Assembly: GCA_965208975.1 (NCBI GenBank)
Contig: CBDBQH010000001.1
Span: 310,001-374,000 of the forward strand
Direction of reading: 5' to 3'
Source of the DNA: G963663315 sp965208975
Lineage (GTDB): Bacteria > Pseudomonadota > Gammaproteobacteria > Arenicellales > Poriferihabitantaceae
DNA: 64,000 bases
This document shows positions 1 through 9,363 of the stretch, in pieces. A program made the position numbers and the translations under genes. Under the pieces are notes generated by a model. That model did not search any database, was not told where the DNA came from, and saw nothing but the letters and a program-made list of their open reading frames with translations. Numbering within the stretch: position 1 is the stretch's first letter; each line of letters begins with the position of its first letter.

Positions 1-1049
1 CCGACCGTACCCGAATCGTGCTGGATATGGACGAGAAGGTGGGCTTTCGGGAGTTTACACTGAAATCTCCTCATCGCTTTGTGGTTGACTTGCCGCAGTC
101 AAGATTGGCGCGTTCACTCCCCGCTCCTGACTCCATGGGGCAGTTTGTTCGCCGGATGCGTCAGGGTTATCCCGCGACAGGAGTGTTGCGGATGGTTTTT
201 GATCTCGAAAAGCCGATTCGATATGAGATTCGATTACTCAAGCCGGTGGACCACTATCCGTATCGCCTGGTCATGGATTTTTATTCAAAAGAGTCTGTGT
301 CGCGAACGGTTCAGGCTGACAGACCGAAGCCCGGTGAAGGCCGCGCCAATCAGGATGTGCTGATCCTGATTGACCCCGGACATGGGGGAGAAGATCCGGG
401 AGCGCTGGGCAAAAAGACTTATGAAAAGACGGTAGTGCTCCAGATTGCGAAGAAACTGAAAAAGAAAGTGGACCGGGAGCCTGGAATGCGCGCGGAACTC
501 ACACGCAAGGGTGACTACTATGTCGGATTACGCAACCGCACCGGGATTGCCCGCAGACTCAGGGCGGACCTGTTCGTTTCCATTCACGCGGACGCATTCA
601 AGGATAGAAGGGTTCGCGGCGCTTCTGTGTATGCGTTATCCCAACGAGGCGCGACCAGTGAATCCGCGAGATGGCTGGCGGACAAGGAAAATGCGTCGGA
701 CCTCGCCGGAGGAGTCATTTTGTCTGATAAGGAGGATATGCTGGCTAATGCGATGATCGACATGTCCATGACGCGAACGGTCAATGAGAGTCTTGTTCTC
801 GGGCGGGAAGTGCTGGATGAGTTAAAAAAAATCGGGCCTGTGCACAGCAAGCGCGTGGAGCAGGCTGGATTCGCGGTGTTGAAGTCGCCCGATATTCCTT
901 CGATTCTGGTGGAAACGGCATATATTACGAACTCGACAGAGGAGAAGTTATTGCGAAGCGAGAAACATCAGCGCCGTATCAGCGATGCGATATTGGCAGG
1001 GATCCGCAAATACATTCGCAACAACCCGATGATCCATGCACAAAATTGA
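1..1049 (+). CDS. amiB: N-acetylmuramoyl-L-alanine amidase AmiB/AmiC type, 5'-truncated by window edge
   Basis: Periplasmic zinc amidase that cleaves the bond between MurNAc and the peptide stem, needed to separate daughter cells. The reading frame is open to the left edge (first codon at position 3), so the signal peptide and the start lie outside; a GTG at 18 is in frame but falls inside the AMIN domain. The visible part has the end of an AMIN domain, a linker, and a complete Amidase_3 domain with zinc and catalytic motifs LIDPGHGGEDPG, SIHADAF and ILVETAYITN. It is followed by mutL, miaA, hfq and hflX as in E. coli, which argues for amiB rather than amiC. The sequence shows the family clearly; the exact paralogue rests on context. 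Confidence 0.93.
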   Translation, partial: DRTRIVLDMDEKVGFREFTLKSPHRFVVDLPQSRLARSLPAPDSMGQFVRRMRQGYPATGVLRMVFDLEKPIRYEIRLLKPVDHYPYRLVMDFYSKESVSRTVQADRPKPGEGRANQDVLILIDPGHGGEDPGALGKKTYEKTVVLQIAKKLKKKVDREPGMRAELTRKGDYYVGLRNRTGIARRLRADLFVSIHADAFKDRRVRGASVYALSQRGATSESARWLADKENASDLAGGVILSDKEDMLANAMIDMSMTRTVNESLVLGREVLDELKKIGPVHSKRVEQAGFAVLKSPDIPSILVETAYITNSTEEKLLRSEKHQRRISDAILAGIRKYIRNNPMIHAQN

Positions 1050-1062
1050 ATCCACAACCACG

Positions 1063-2871
1063 ATGAGTAGCCGTCCAATCAGGCAGCTTGACGACCACCT
1101 GATCAATCAGATTGCGGCCGGGGAAGTAGTGGAACGTCCCGCGTCCCTGTTGAAGGAATTGCTGGAAAACTGTATTGACGCCAGCGCCACGAAAATTGAA
1201 ATCCAGGTTGATCGCGGCGGCATGAAACGGATTCAGGTGGTAGACAATGGTTGCGGGATTCCACGGCGGCAGTTGACTCTCGCTCTCTCACGTCATGCAA
1301 CCAGCAAGCTGGCTGTGGTGGAAGACCTGTTCCGAATCGGGACGCTGGGATTTCGCGGTGAGGCGTTGCCCAGCATCGCTGCGGTTTCCCGATTGACACT
1401 TGCTTCTCGTGTCTCGGAGCAGGGCCGGGGATATCAGGTTGCGGTACAGGGTGGACATCGGATTTCAGAGCCGGTTCCGGTGGCGCATCCGGTTGGTACG
1501 ACAGTGGATGTTCAGGACCTGTTCTACAATACGCCGGCTCGAAGGAAGTTTCTGTGCACCGAAAAAACCGAATTCAATCATTGCGATCAGGCTGTCAAGA
1601 AGATTGCGTTGAGCCAGCCGACACTGGAAGTGGTTTTTATGAATGACGGGAAAACGGTGTTTCATGTACTGCCAGCGCATACTGAAGAAGCGGTCAGGAA
1701 GAGAATCTCAGGCATTTGCGGAGCGCAGTTCTCGCGGCAATGCGTTTATCTTCAAAACCAGGCGGAAACTCTCGCTTTGTCAGGTTGGGCCGGGTTGCCG
1801 ACATTTTCGCGCGCCGGGCGGGATTTGCAGTATTTCTATGTGAATGGCAGGGCGGTGAAGGACCATCTGATTGCCCATGCCGTCCGCCGGGCTTATAACG
1901 ATGTGCTGTATCATGGTCGGCATCCGGCATTTATCCTGTTTCTGGATATCAGACCGGATCTGGTGGATGTCAATGTCCATCCCGCAAAAAGTGAAGTGCG
2001 GTTTCGGGAAAGCCGGCTGGTTCACAATTATATTTACCGCACCTTACATCACACGATTTGTGAATTGACTCCCAGTGATGGCAAGGTGAGTCCGCCTGCT
2101 CCGGTGGACATTCCATTGGGGTCGGCCAGTCAGGGAGGGTACGGACGTTACCCGATGCAGCAGAATCTTGCGCAGCGTGTCAGCGAACAGTTGCGGGGGT
2201 ACGATGAGTTGCTCCGTGATTATCGAAATCACGAGGCTGAATCGGGTGACGGCGCCGGGCCTCCACGGGTCGGCAATGAGCGGGATGTTCCACCGCTGGG
2301 CTACGCCATTGCCCAGCTGAAGGGAATCTATATCCTGGCCGAGAACAGCGAGGGGCTGATCATGGTGGACATGCATGCCGCCCATGAAAGAATCACCTAT
2401 GAAACGCTCAAGACCCAGCTCAGGGAGAATGGCCTGAACAGTCAACCCTTGCTGGTTCCTGTGCAGTTCCATGTGAGTCAGGCAGAAGCCCGGCTGGCGG
2501 AGGATTATATGGCGGAGTTCGAAAATCTCGGCGTTGAAATAGACCGGCTGGGTGAGGAAAAGCTGGTCATCCGGGCGATGCCCGATTTATTGTCCCGAGC
2601 GGATATTGAAAACCTGATTCGGGATACATTGTCTGATTTGACCGAATTTGGAGTCAGCGAACGAATACAGGACGCACAGAATGAAATCCTGTCGTCGGTA
2701 GCGTGCCACGGCTCCGTGCGGGCGAATCGAAAACTGGAGCTGGCCGAGATGAACGCGCTGCTGCGGCAAATGGAAGAGGTGGAGCGCTCCGGGCAATGCA
2801 ATCATGGCCGACCCACCTGGATGAGTGTGTCGCTGGCTGAAATCGACAAGTGGTTCATGCGTGGCCGTTGA
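1063..2871 (+). CDS. mutL: DNA mismatch repair protein MutL with endonuclease motifs
   Basis: Couples MutS mismatch recognition to strand incision. The N-terminal GHKL ATPase shows the N-box (ELLENCIDAS), the G1 motif DNGCGI, and TLGFRGEALPSIAAVS. The C-terminal dimerisation domain has DMHAAHERITYE, which fits the MutL endonuclease metal motif DQHA(X)2E(X)4E with Q changed to M, plus ACHGSVRA and CNHGRPTW near the end. These are absent from the nicking-deficient E. coli protein, so this MutL probably nicks DNA itself. ATG 1063 is preferred because it lies 13 bp after the amiB stop and gives a normal short leader before the IAAGEVV motif; ATG 1036 would add nine residues and overlap amiB. No strong ribosome site decides between them. 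Confidence 0.95.
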   Translation: MSSRPIRQLDDHLINQIAAGEVVERPASLLKELLENCIDASATKIEIQVDRGGMKRIQVVDNGCGIPRRQLTLALSRHATSKLAVVEDLFRIGTLGFRGEALPSIAAVSRLTLASRVSEQGRGYQVAVQGGHRISEPVPVAHPVGTTVDVQDLFYNTPARRKFLCTEKTEFNHCDQAVKKIALSQPTLEVVFMNDGKTVFHVLPAHTEEAVRKRISGICGAQFSRQCVYLQNQAETLALSGWAGLPTFSRAGRDLQYFYVNGRAVKDHLIAHAVRRAYNDVLYHGRHPAFILFLDIRPDLVDVNVHPAKSEVRFRESRLVHNYIYRTLHHTICELTPSDGKVSPPAPVDIPLGSASQGGYGRYPMQQNLAQRVSEQLRGYDELLRDYRNHEAESGDGAGPPRVGNERDVPPLGYAIAQLKGIYILAENSEGLIMVDMHAAHERITYETLKTQLRENGLNSQPLLVPVQFHVSQAEARLAEDYMAEFENLGVEIDRLGEEKLVIRAMPDLLSRADIENLIRDTLSDLTEFGVSERIQDAQNEILSSVACHGSVRANRKLELAEMNALLRQMEEVERSGQCNHGRPTWMSVSLAEIDKWFMRGR

Positions 2872-3799
2872 TCAACAGGCGGTTGTATTTTTGATGGGGC
2901 CGACGGCATCCGGCAAGACCGCAATGGCCGCGCGGATACAGGATGAATTTGAAAGCGAACTGATCAGTGTGGACGCGGCTCAGGTATATCGTGGAATGGA
3001 CATCGGAACCGCAAAACCGGACTCCGGGTTTCTGGGCCGCTATCCTCATCATCTGATTGATATTCGTGACCCCGACGAGCCTTATTCGTCTGCTGAATTT
3101 TGTAGTGACGCCGGCGGTCTGATTGATTCGATCATCAGCCGCAATCGTCTTCCTGTGCTGGTCGGAGGAACCCTGTTTTACTTCTCTGCAATCGAAAACG
3201 GGTTGTCGATGTTGCCAGCGGCTGATACGCAGACCCGAACGCGACTCAGAGACGAGATTGCGCGTCAGGGGCTGGACTTCGTTTATGACCAGCTGGCGCG
3301 GATTGACCCGGTCATTACGCGAAGGCTTGCGCCGACAGACTCACAAAGAATTCAACGGGCGCTCGAAATTTACAGATTGACCGGAATCCCGCCATCCAGG
3401 CTGGCCGCTCACAGCCGAAGGCCCGGGTTAAATCGCCCGATCATAAAAATTGCCTTGTTTACAGGGGAGCGCAAGGTGTTGCACAGACGGGTGGAAATCC
3501 GTTTTGAGAGCATGATTGAGCGCGGTCTTGTGGCGGAAGTGGAGTCCTTGATGGCGAAATCGGGTTATTCTTCCCGCTGGCCGTCCATGCGATGTGCGGG
3601 ATATCGACAGGTTATCCAATATCTGCGCGGCGATACGGATTACAGCCAGATGATGCGAAACGCTATTGCCGCCACCCGGCAGCTGGCCAAGCGACAGCTG
3701 ACCTGGTTGAGGAATCAATCGAATGTCGTCTGGTTCGATGCTGAGAAAGCCGATGTGTCCGCATCAGTACTGACTTACCTGAAAGGGCACAGACTATGA
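2861..3799 (+). CDS. miaA: tRNA dimethylallyltransferase MiaA
   Basis: Transfers a dimethylallyl group to N6 of A37 in tRNAs that read UNN codons. The P-loop GPTASGKT lies close to the N-terminus, followed by DAAQVYRGMDIGTAKP (the usual form has a serine after the aspartate), the VLVGGTLFY segment and CAGYRQVIQYL. GTG 2861 is chosen because it places the P-loop about ten residues from the N-terminus, as in the family, and overlaps the mutL stop by a few bases. A GTG at 2825 would add 12 atypical residues. It forms part of the amiB-mutL-miaA-hfq-hflX operon. Confidence 0.95.
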   Translation: MAVDQQAVVFLMGPTASGKTAMAARIQDEFESELISVDAAQVYRGMDIGTAKPDSGFLGRYPHHLIDIRDPDEPYSSAEFCSDAGGLIDSIISRNRLPVLVGGTLFYFSAIENGLSMLPAADTQTRTRLRDEIARQGLDFVYDQLARIDPVITRRLAPTDSQRIQRALEIYRLTGIPPSRLAAHSRRPGLNRPIIKIALFTGERKVLHRRVEIRFESMIERGLVAEVESLMAKSGYSSRWPSMRCAGYRQVIQYLRGDTDYSQMMRNAIAATRQLAKRQLTWLRNQSNVVWFDAEKADVSASVLTYLKGHRL

Positions 3800-3890
3800 A
3801 TCGCCGAAAGACGATCTGCACAGAAGACTACAGACCATTATAGCGCTTTATGATAGTATGCAGCGATCAAGAATAAAAAAGGTGATTATC

Positions 3891-4151
3891 ATGACACAAC
3901 AACGGGGATCAGCTTTGCAGGACCCATTCCTGAATACATTGAGAAAAGAGAGAATCCCGGTATCCATATTTCTGGTAAACGGGATCAAGTTGCAGGGTCA
4001 GGTGGACTCATTTGACCAGTTTGTTATTCTTCTTCGTAATTCAGTCAATCAAATGATTTACAAGCATGCGATTTCCACTATTGTTCCTGCACGGGCCGTT
4101 CGCATCGCGCCGGAGGAGGCCGACCCCGAAACCTTTAATGGGAACAGGTAG
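3891..4151 (+). CDS. hfq: RNA chaperone Hfq
   Basis: Sm-like hexameric RNA chaperone that pairs small RNAs with mRNAs. The 86-residue protein has the Sm1 region (LQDPFLNTLRKERIPVSIFLVNGIK read in two pieces around residues 8-32) and the Sm2 signature YKHAISTIVP. ATG 3891 is chosen because the family begins with a short M-x-x-x leader before GSALQDPFLN, and a purine-rich AAAAAAGGTG element precedes it; an upstream in-frame ATG at 3858 would add 11 unlikely residues. A TATGAT hexamer at 3849-3854 could serve as a -10 box, but I see no good -35, so an independent promoter is only possible. The C-terminal tail is short. Confidence 0.97.
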   Translation: MTQQRGSALQDPFLNTLRKERIPVSIFLVNGIKLQGQVDSFDQFVILLRNSVNQMIYKHAISTIVPARAVRIAPEEADPETFNGNR

Positions 4152-4159
4152 AGCGGCAT

Positions 4160-5572
4160 GTGACCGCCCGGGAGTTTCTGGCTCTGTTTCATTCAGTAGA
4201 AGACCTGAGCAACCGGCAAGGAGCGGGAGAACGGGCCATACTGGTGAGGCAGGAAGCCTTGCCTTGTGTGGCGCCCGGGCAACCGTTGGAAGAGTTGTCA
4301 CGGCTCGCCAGCTCAGCCGGCGCCGAGGTTTGCCATTGCCTGATCACGGTGCGGGCAAAGCCGGTAGCGGCGACATTTATCGGCAAGGGCAAGGTTCAGG
4401 AGTTGACGGACCTGGTCAGGCTGGAGGATGCGACTCTGGTCATTTTCGATCATGCGATCAGCCCGATACAGGAAAGAAATATTGAAAGGATCGTTCATTG
4501 CAGGGTGTTGGGTCGGCCGGGACTGATTCTCGATATTTTTGCCCAGCGAGCGACCTCGAGTGAAGGGAAATTACAGGTTGAGCTGGCGCAGCTTCGACAC
4601 CTGTCAACCAGGCTGGTGCGCGGCTGGACCCATCTTGAACGACAAAAAGGGGGGATCGGACTGCGCGGCCCCGGTGAGTCCCAGCTGGAAACAGACCGGC
4701 GGTTGATCGGCAAGCGTATAAAAACGCTGAGCCGCCGGCTTGCTCGGGTGGAAGCGCAAAGATCGCTGCGCCGAAGGTTCCGGCACAGAACGCCTGTGCC
4801 GACCGTTTCTCTGGTGGGTTATACCAATGCCGGAAAGTCTTCACTGTTCAAAGCCCTGACTGGCGAGGACGTGCTGGTTGAAGACAGATTGTTCGCTACA
4901 CTCGACCCGACCATGCGCCGCCTGGAAATTCCCGGTTTCGGAGATGTTGTGTTGTCCGATACAGTGGGATTCATTCGGGATTTGCCGCACACACTGATTG
5001 CGGCCTTCCACTCGACCCTGGAGGAGGTTGCGAGTTCCAGCTGTCTGCTGCTGGTCAATGATTTTTCTGACCCGGACTACGCTGAATTTCACCAGCATGT
5101 TTTGCAGGCGCTGCGGGAAATCGGCGCTGATTCCATTCCCGTTATCACTGTTTTCAATAAAATTGACCGAACCGGCGATGAGCCCCGTGTAAAAAACAAT
5201 CCGGGAGGGGGAGCGGGGGGCAGCAGAGTCTGGCTCTCGGCTGAATCCGGGGCCGGTCTTGACCTGTTGCTGGATTGTATTCACGCCCTGCTGTCGAAAT
5301 CCCGTCAGACATTCCGGTTGACGCTGGCCCCGCAGGCTGGCGCCTTGCGGTCACAGCTCTACCGCAAATGCCAGGTCGTGGAAGAGAGTGCGGATGAGTT
5401 CGGCAGTATCTCCATGGTCGTGAAGATGGAGTCGGCGGTATGGGGCTGGCTGGTGTCGCAGAAACAGCATTGCGGTTTATGGAGTCATGATCGCCCTGGC
5501 TGCTCCGTCGGCGGTGCAGATGACCATGAAGTCAGAGATGACAGGGATGATACTGATTGCGTTGTAATGTGA
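4160..5572 (+). CDS. hflX: Ribosome-associated GTPase HflX
   Basis: GTP-dependent ribosome rescue and splitting factor. The N-terminal HflX domain includes the glycine-rich IGKGKVQEL segment and FDHAISPIQERNIERI. The linker has LRGPGESQLETDRR, and the G domain has G1 GYTNAGKSS, G3 DTVGFIRDLP and G4 NKID. It starts at GTG 4160, eight bases after hfq, as in the E. coli operon. At 470 residues it is longer than E. coli HflX (426); the excess is an acidic, low-similarity C-terminal tail of about 30 residues after the usual end of the domain. hflK and hflC, which often follow, are missing here and gyrA comes next. Confidence 0.94.
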   Translation: MTAREFLALFHSVEDLSNRQGAGERAILVRQEALPCVAPGQPLEELSRLASSAGAEVCHCLITVRAKPVAATFIGKGKVQELTDLVRLEDATLVIFDHAISPIQERNIERIVHCRVLGRPGLILDIFAQRATSSEGKLQVELAQLRHLSTRLVRGWTHLERQKGGIGLRGPGESQLETDRRLIGKRIKTLSRRLARVEAQRSLRRRFRHRTPVPTVSLVGYTNAGKSSLFKALTGEDVLVEDRLFATLDPTMRRLEIPGFGDVVLSDTVGFIRDLPHTLIAAFHSTLEEVASSSCLLLVNDFSDPDYAEFHQHVLQALREIGADSIPVITVFNKIDRTGDEPRVKNNPGGGAGGSRVWLSAESGAGLDLLLDCIHALLSKSRQTFRLTLAPQAGALRSQLYRKCQVVEESADEFGSISMVVKMESAVWGWLVSQKQHCGLWSHDRPGCSVGGADDHEVRDDRDDTDCVVM

Positions 5573-5631
5573 TAAAATCACGGCGACAAGGATATTCCTG
5601 GATACCGGTTTTTGACTTCTGAATACACTTA

Positions 5632-8241
5632 ATGACTGAAACTTCTTTCGCGAAGGAAACGCTGCCGATAAATCTCGAGAAAGAGATGCGGCAATCCTAT
5701 CTGGACTACGCCATGAGCGTGATCGTCGGTCGGGCCTTGCCGGATATCCGGGATGGATTGAAGCCGGTTCATCGCCGGGTGTTATATGCGATGTCGGTAT
5801 TGGGCAATGACTGGAACAAGGCTTACAAGAAATCCGCCAGAGTGGTCGGTGATGTAATCGGCAAGTATCATCCCCATGGTGATACCGCGGTATACGATAC
5901 CATCGTCAGGATGGCCCAGAGTTTTTCCATGCGCTGCATGCTGGTGGACGGGCAGGGTAATTTCGGTTCTGTGGACGGGGATTCTCCCGCAGCGATGCGT
6001 TATACCGAGATCCGCCTGTCCCGTATCGCTCATGAATTACTGGCCGACCTGGAAAAGGAAACCGTCGATTTCGGCCCGAACTACGATGAGACCGAGACTC
6101 AGCCTCTGGTACTGCCGACCCGGGTGCCCAATTTGCTGGTCAACGGTTCCACCGGCATCGCCGTGGGTATGGCGACCAACGTTCCTCCGCATAACCTGGG
6201 TGAAACCATTGACGCTTGTTTTGCGCTGATGGAAAACCCGGATATTTCGATACCGCAGCTGATGGAATATCTGCCGGGGCCGGATTTTCCGACTGCCGGC
6301 ATTATCAATGGACGCGGTGGCATTCGCGACGCCTATCAGAGCGGACGGGGGCGGATTCATGTTCGCGCCAGGGCCGAAATTGAAACGAACAGCAACGGGC
6401 GCGAATCCATTGTGGTTTATGAATTGCCTTATCAGGTGAACAAGGCGCGTCTGATCGAGAAAATCGCCCAACTGGTCAAAAACCGGAACCTCGAAGGAAT
6501 ATCGACGATTCGTGATGAGTCCGACAAATCGGGAATGCGTGTAGTCATTGAAGTCAAGCGCGGCGAACAGGCTGATGTCATCCTCAACAATCTGTATAAA
6601 CAGACCAGTATGCAGACCGTGTTCGGGATCAATATCGTCGCGTTGAGCGACAACCAGCCTCGCGTTTTCAATCTGAAAGACGCTCTCAACGAGTTCATAA
6701 AACACCGGCGTGAAGTGGTGACCCGGCGAACTGTTTTTGAATTGGGTAAAGCGCGTGACCGGGCGCACATGCTGGAGGGGCTGGCGGTCGCGCTGGCTAA
6801 TATCGATCCGGTTATCACGTTGATTCGGGCGGCCAAAACTTCCGCCGAGGCGAAGGAGAAGCTGCTGGATCGGTTATGGCAGCCGGGGACGGTAGCCGTG
6901 ATGCTGGCGCGTTCGGACTCCGCTATTTCCCGCCCCCGCTCCCTGAGCGCAAAATACGGCCTGTCCGAATCCGGCAGTGAATCCGGCAGTGAATCCGGCT
7001 ATCGGCTTTCACCTGAACAGGCGCAGGCCATACTGGATTTGAGACTGCACAGGCTGACTGGCCTCGAACAGGAGAAAATCCATAAGGAATATCAGGATAT
7101 TGTCAAAGACATTCTGGCGTTGATGGAAATTCTGAATGATCCGGACCGGCTGGTGGCGGTGATTCGCGGGGAATTGCAGGAAATACGGGAGCGATACAGT
7201 GATGATCGGCGCACTGAAATCATTGAGGATATGATTGATCTTTCGCGGGAGGACCTGATTCCGGAGGAAGATATGGTGGTTACTATTTCCCATGAAGGCT
7301 ATGCCAAATCTCAGCCGGTATCGGATTATTCGGCTCAGAAACGGGGCGGCAAGGGACGGGTGGCGACAAGAACCAAGGAGGAAGATTTCGTCAAGCAGAT
7401 GTTTGTCGCTCATTCCCACGACATCATTTTATGTTTTTCTGATATGGGCAAGGTTTACTGGCTGCGAACGTTCGAGCTGACCCAGGCCGGGCGGCAGGCC
7501 AGAGGCAAACCACTGGTTAATCTGCTGCCGCTGGACAGTGATGAACAGGTTACGGCGATGCTGCCGATCAAGAAGTATGAGGAAGGCGGCAATCTGCTGA
7601 TGGTGACTGCGTTGGGTTTCGTCATAAAGTGTAAACTGAGCGACTTTTCCAAGCCCAGGAGTTCGGGACTGATAGCGGTCAGTCTGAAGGAAGACGATCA
7701 TCTGGTCGGAGTGGCTGTGACCAATGGTAGCGAGGACATCCTGCTGGTAAGCGATGCCGGCAAGGCGATGCGGTTCTCTGAAAACAGTGTTCGCGTGACG
7801 GGGCGGAAGGCCAGGGGGGTGCGGGGCATTCGCATGAAACCGCGGCAGCGGGTGATCGCGTTGATGGTGTTGCCAGCCGCCGGACAGGACAACGATGCAG
7901 ATAACGGAGCGAATGAACCGACCATATTGACGGCTACCGAGAATGGCTATGGCAAACGCACACGCATCTCGGATTTCCCGTGCAAGGGTCGGGCCGGGCA
8001 GGGCGTGATTGCGATGAAGACATCGAGCCGAAACGGCAAGGTGGTCAGCGCTCATATCGTGAGTGAGTCGGACGAGGTCATGTTGATTACCGATGGCGGT
8101 ATTCTGATCAGGACCCGGATTGGGGAAATTTCGACGCTGGGGCGGAATGTTCAGGGTGTTCGCCTGATTTCATTGGCAAATGATGATCGTCTGGTCTGTG
8201 TCAGCAATATCGTTGATCCGGATCATGGCGAGGGTGAGTAA
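5632..8241 (+). CDS. gyrA: DNA gyrase subunit A
   Basis: Breakage-reunion subunit of gyrase, which with GyrB introduces negative supercoils. It begins with the conserved MRQSYLDYAMSVIVGRALP region, has the catalytic tyrosine in AMRYTEIRL, and carries C-terminal beta-pinwheel repeats with the GyrA box QKRGGKG. The quinolone-resistance-determining region reads HPHGDTAVYDTIV, so the position equivalent to E. coli Ser83 is Thr and Asp87 is kept. Between the tower and coiled coil there is a short SESG repeat (three units) built from a 12-bp tandem DNA repeat at 6967-6999. There is no acidic C-terminal tail of E. coli type. The gene heads a block running into aromatic biosynthesis. Confidence 0.97.
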   Translation: MTETSFAKETLPINLEKEMRQSYLDYAMSVIVGRALPDIRDGLKPVHRRVLYAMSVLGNDWNKAYKKSARVVGDVIGKYHPHGDTAVYDTIVRMAQSFSMRCMLVDGQGNFGSVDGDSPAAMRYTEIRLSRIAHELLADLEKETVDFGPNYDETETQPLVLPTRVPNLLVNGSTGIAVGMATNVPPHNLGETIDACFALMENPDISIPQLMEYLPGPDFPTAGIINGRGGIRDAYQSGRGRIHVRARAEIETNSNGRESIVVYELPYQVNKARLIEKIAQLVKNRNLEGISTIRDESDKSGMRVVIEVKRGEQADVILNNLYKQTSMQTVFGINIVALSDNQPRVFNLKDALNEFIKHRREVVTRRTVFELGKARDRAHMLEGLAVALANIDPVITLIRAAKTSAEAKEKLLDRLWQPGTVAVMLARSDSAISRPRSLSAKYGLSESGSESGSESGYRLSPEQAQAILDLRLHRLTGLEQEKIHKEYQDIVKDILALMEILNDPDRLVAVIRGELQEIRERYSDDRRTEIIEDMIDLSREDLIPEEDMVVTISHEGYAKSQPVSDYSAQKRGGKGRVATRTKEEDFVKQMFVAHSHDIILCFSDMGKVYWLRTFELTQAGRQARGKPLVNLLPLDSDEQVTAMLPIKKYEEGGNLLMVTALGFVIKCKLSDFSKPRSSGLIAVSLKEDDHLVGVAVTNGSEDILLVSDAGKAMRFSENSVRVTGRKARGVRGIRMKPRQRVIALMVLPAAGQDNDADNGANEPTILTATENGYGKRTRISDFPCKGRAGQGVIAMKTSSRNGKVVSAHIVSESDEVMLITDGGILIRTRIGEISTLGRNVQGVRLISLANDDRLVCVSNIVDPDHGEGE
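6967..6999 (+). repeat. 12-bp tandem repeat inside gyrA (2.75 copies)
   Basis: The unit GAATCCGGCAGT is repeated at 6967-6978, 6979-6990 and, in part, 6991-6999. It adds Glu-Ser-Gly-Ser units to a GyrA linker, keeps the reading frame, and is probably a slippage-prone site that tolerates length change. Confidence 0.9.
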
Positions 8242-8247
8242 TCAGCC

Positions 8248-9363
8248 ATGAAAACGGATAAAGACCTGAAAGAGATACGGGACCGGATTGACGACATTGA
8301 TGAGAATATCCTGCGCCTGATCAATGATCGATTGAACGCCGCGAAAAGCATAGCGCAGATAAAGGGTGGGCTGGATGAGCCGGCGGTTTATCGACCTGAA
8401 AGAGAGGCGCAGGTGCTGAGTCGATTGAAAAGGCTGAATTCGGGTCTGCTAGGAAACAATGAGCTGGAAAGCCTGTTTCGGGAAATCATGTCGATCACCC
8501 GTCACATCCAGGCGCCGTTGACCGTTTCGTTGCTCGGCCCTTTGGGAACTTACAGTGAGGCCGCGGCGCGACAGCATTTTGGCAGTGATATTGATATTGT
8601 GGATTTCCCGATCATTGATGAGATTTTCAAGGCGACAGAAAATGGACAGACCGACTTTTCGGTGGTGCCGATCGAAAACTCCACAGAAGGCGGGGTTACC
8701 AGTACGCTGGATCGGTTGATCACGACATCTTTGACCATTTGCGGTGAAATCAACTTCAATATCAATCATAATCTGATGAGCCGTGGAGACGACCCGGGCG
8801 CTATCGAAACGATTTACGCGCATACCCAGTCTCTGGGGCAATGCAAACGCTGGATAGATACGCATTATCCGACCGCGAAACGGGTTCCTGTCAGTAGTAA
8901 TGCCGATGCGGCAATGCGGGCATCCTTTGAGCCCGGCGCAGCGGCGATTGCCGGGGAAATGGCGGCAGCCCGTTATGGTTTGAATATCCTGGTTGAAAAT
9001 GTGGAGGATGAGTCAGGCAATACTACCCGATTCCTGATTCTGTCCAATCGCGCGACACCACCGAGCGGACATGACAAAACCAGTTTGTTGTTGTCATGCC
9101 GCAGTCAACCGGGGGCGCTGGTTCACTTGTTGACTCCTTTGCTCGAAGAGCGGATCGACATGACCAGAATCGAGTCACGGCCGTCCAGAATCAGTCTGTG
9201 GGATTATGTTTTTTTCGTTGATTTTCTCGGCCATGAGGAGGAGGAACACGTTGCCAGAGCATTAAGCCGGATCAGGGGAGAGGCCGGACTGTACAAGAGT
9301 TTCGGCTCATATCCGGCGCCTGTTCAGGTGTCGAACTGCCGGTTCACTGGCGATTTTCCGTGA
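8248..9363 (+). CDS. pheA: Bifunctional chorismate mutase / prephenate dehydratase (P-protein)
   Basis: Converts chorismate to prephenate and then to phenylpyruvate for phenylalanine synthesis. An N-terminal AroQ-type chorismate mutase of about 90 residues (LKEIRDRIDDIDENILRLIN, ending in FREIMS) is followed by the prephenate dehydratase domain (GPLGTYSEAAA, VVPIENSTEGGV, and TTRFLIL near residue 265). A C-terminal ACT regulatory domain has the ESRPSR motif that binds phenylalanine, so feedback inhibition is expected. It starts six bases after gyrA and its stop overlaps the tyrA start. In Pseudomonas, serC precedes and hisC follows this gene; neither is present here. Confidence 0.96.
   Translation: MKTDKDLKEIRDRIDDIDENILRLINDRLNAAKSIAQIKGGLDEPAVYRPEREAQVLSRLKRLNSGLLGNNELESLFREIMSITRHIQAPLTVSLLGPLGTYSEAAARQHFGSDIDIVDFPIIDEIFKATENGQTDFSVVPIENSTEGGVTSTLDRLITTSLTICGEINFNINHNLMSRGDDPGAIETIYAHTQSLGQCKRWIDTHYPTAKRVPVSSNADAAMRASFEPGAAAIAGEMAAARYGLNILVENVEDESGNTTRFLILSNRATPPSGHDKTSLLLSCRSQPGALVHLLTPLLEERIDMTRIESRPSRISLWDYVFFVDFLGHEEEEHVARALSRIRGEAGLYKSFGSYPAPVQVSNCRFTGDFP

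Noticed and set aside
5569..5581. GTGAT-AAA-ATCAC palindrome between hflX and gyrA
   Set aside because: Too short, overlaps the hflX stop, and lacks features of a terminator or known operator.
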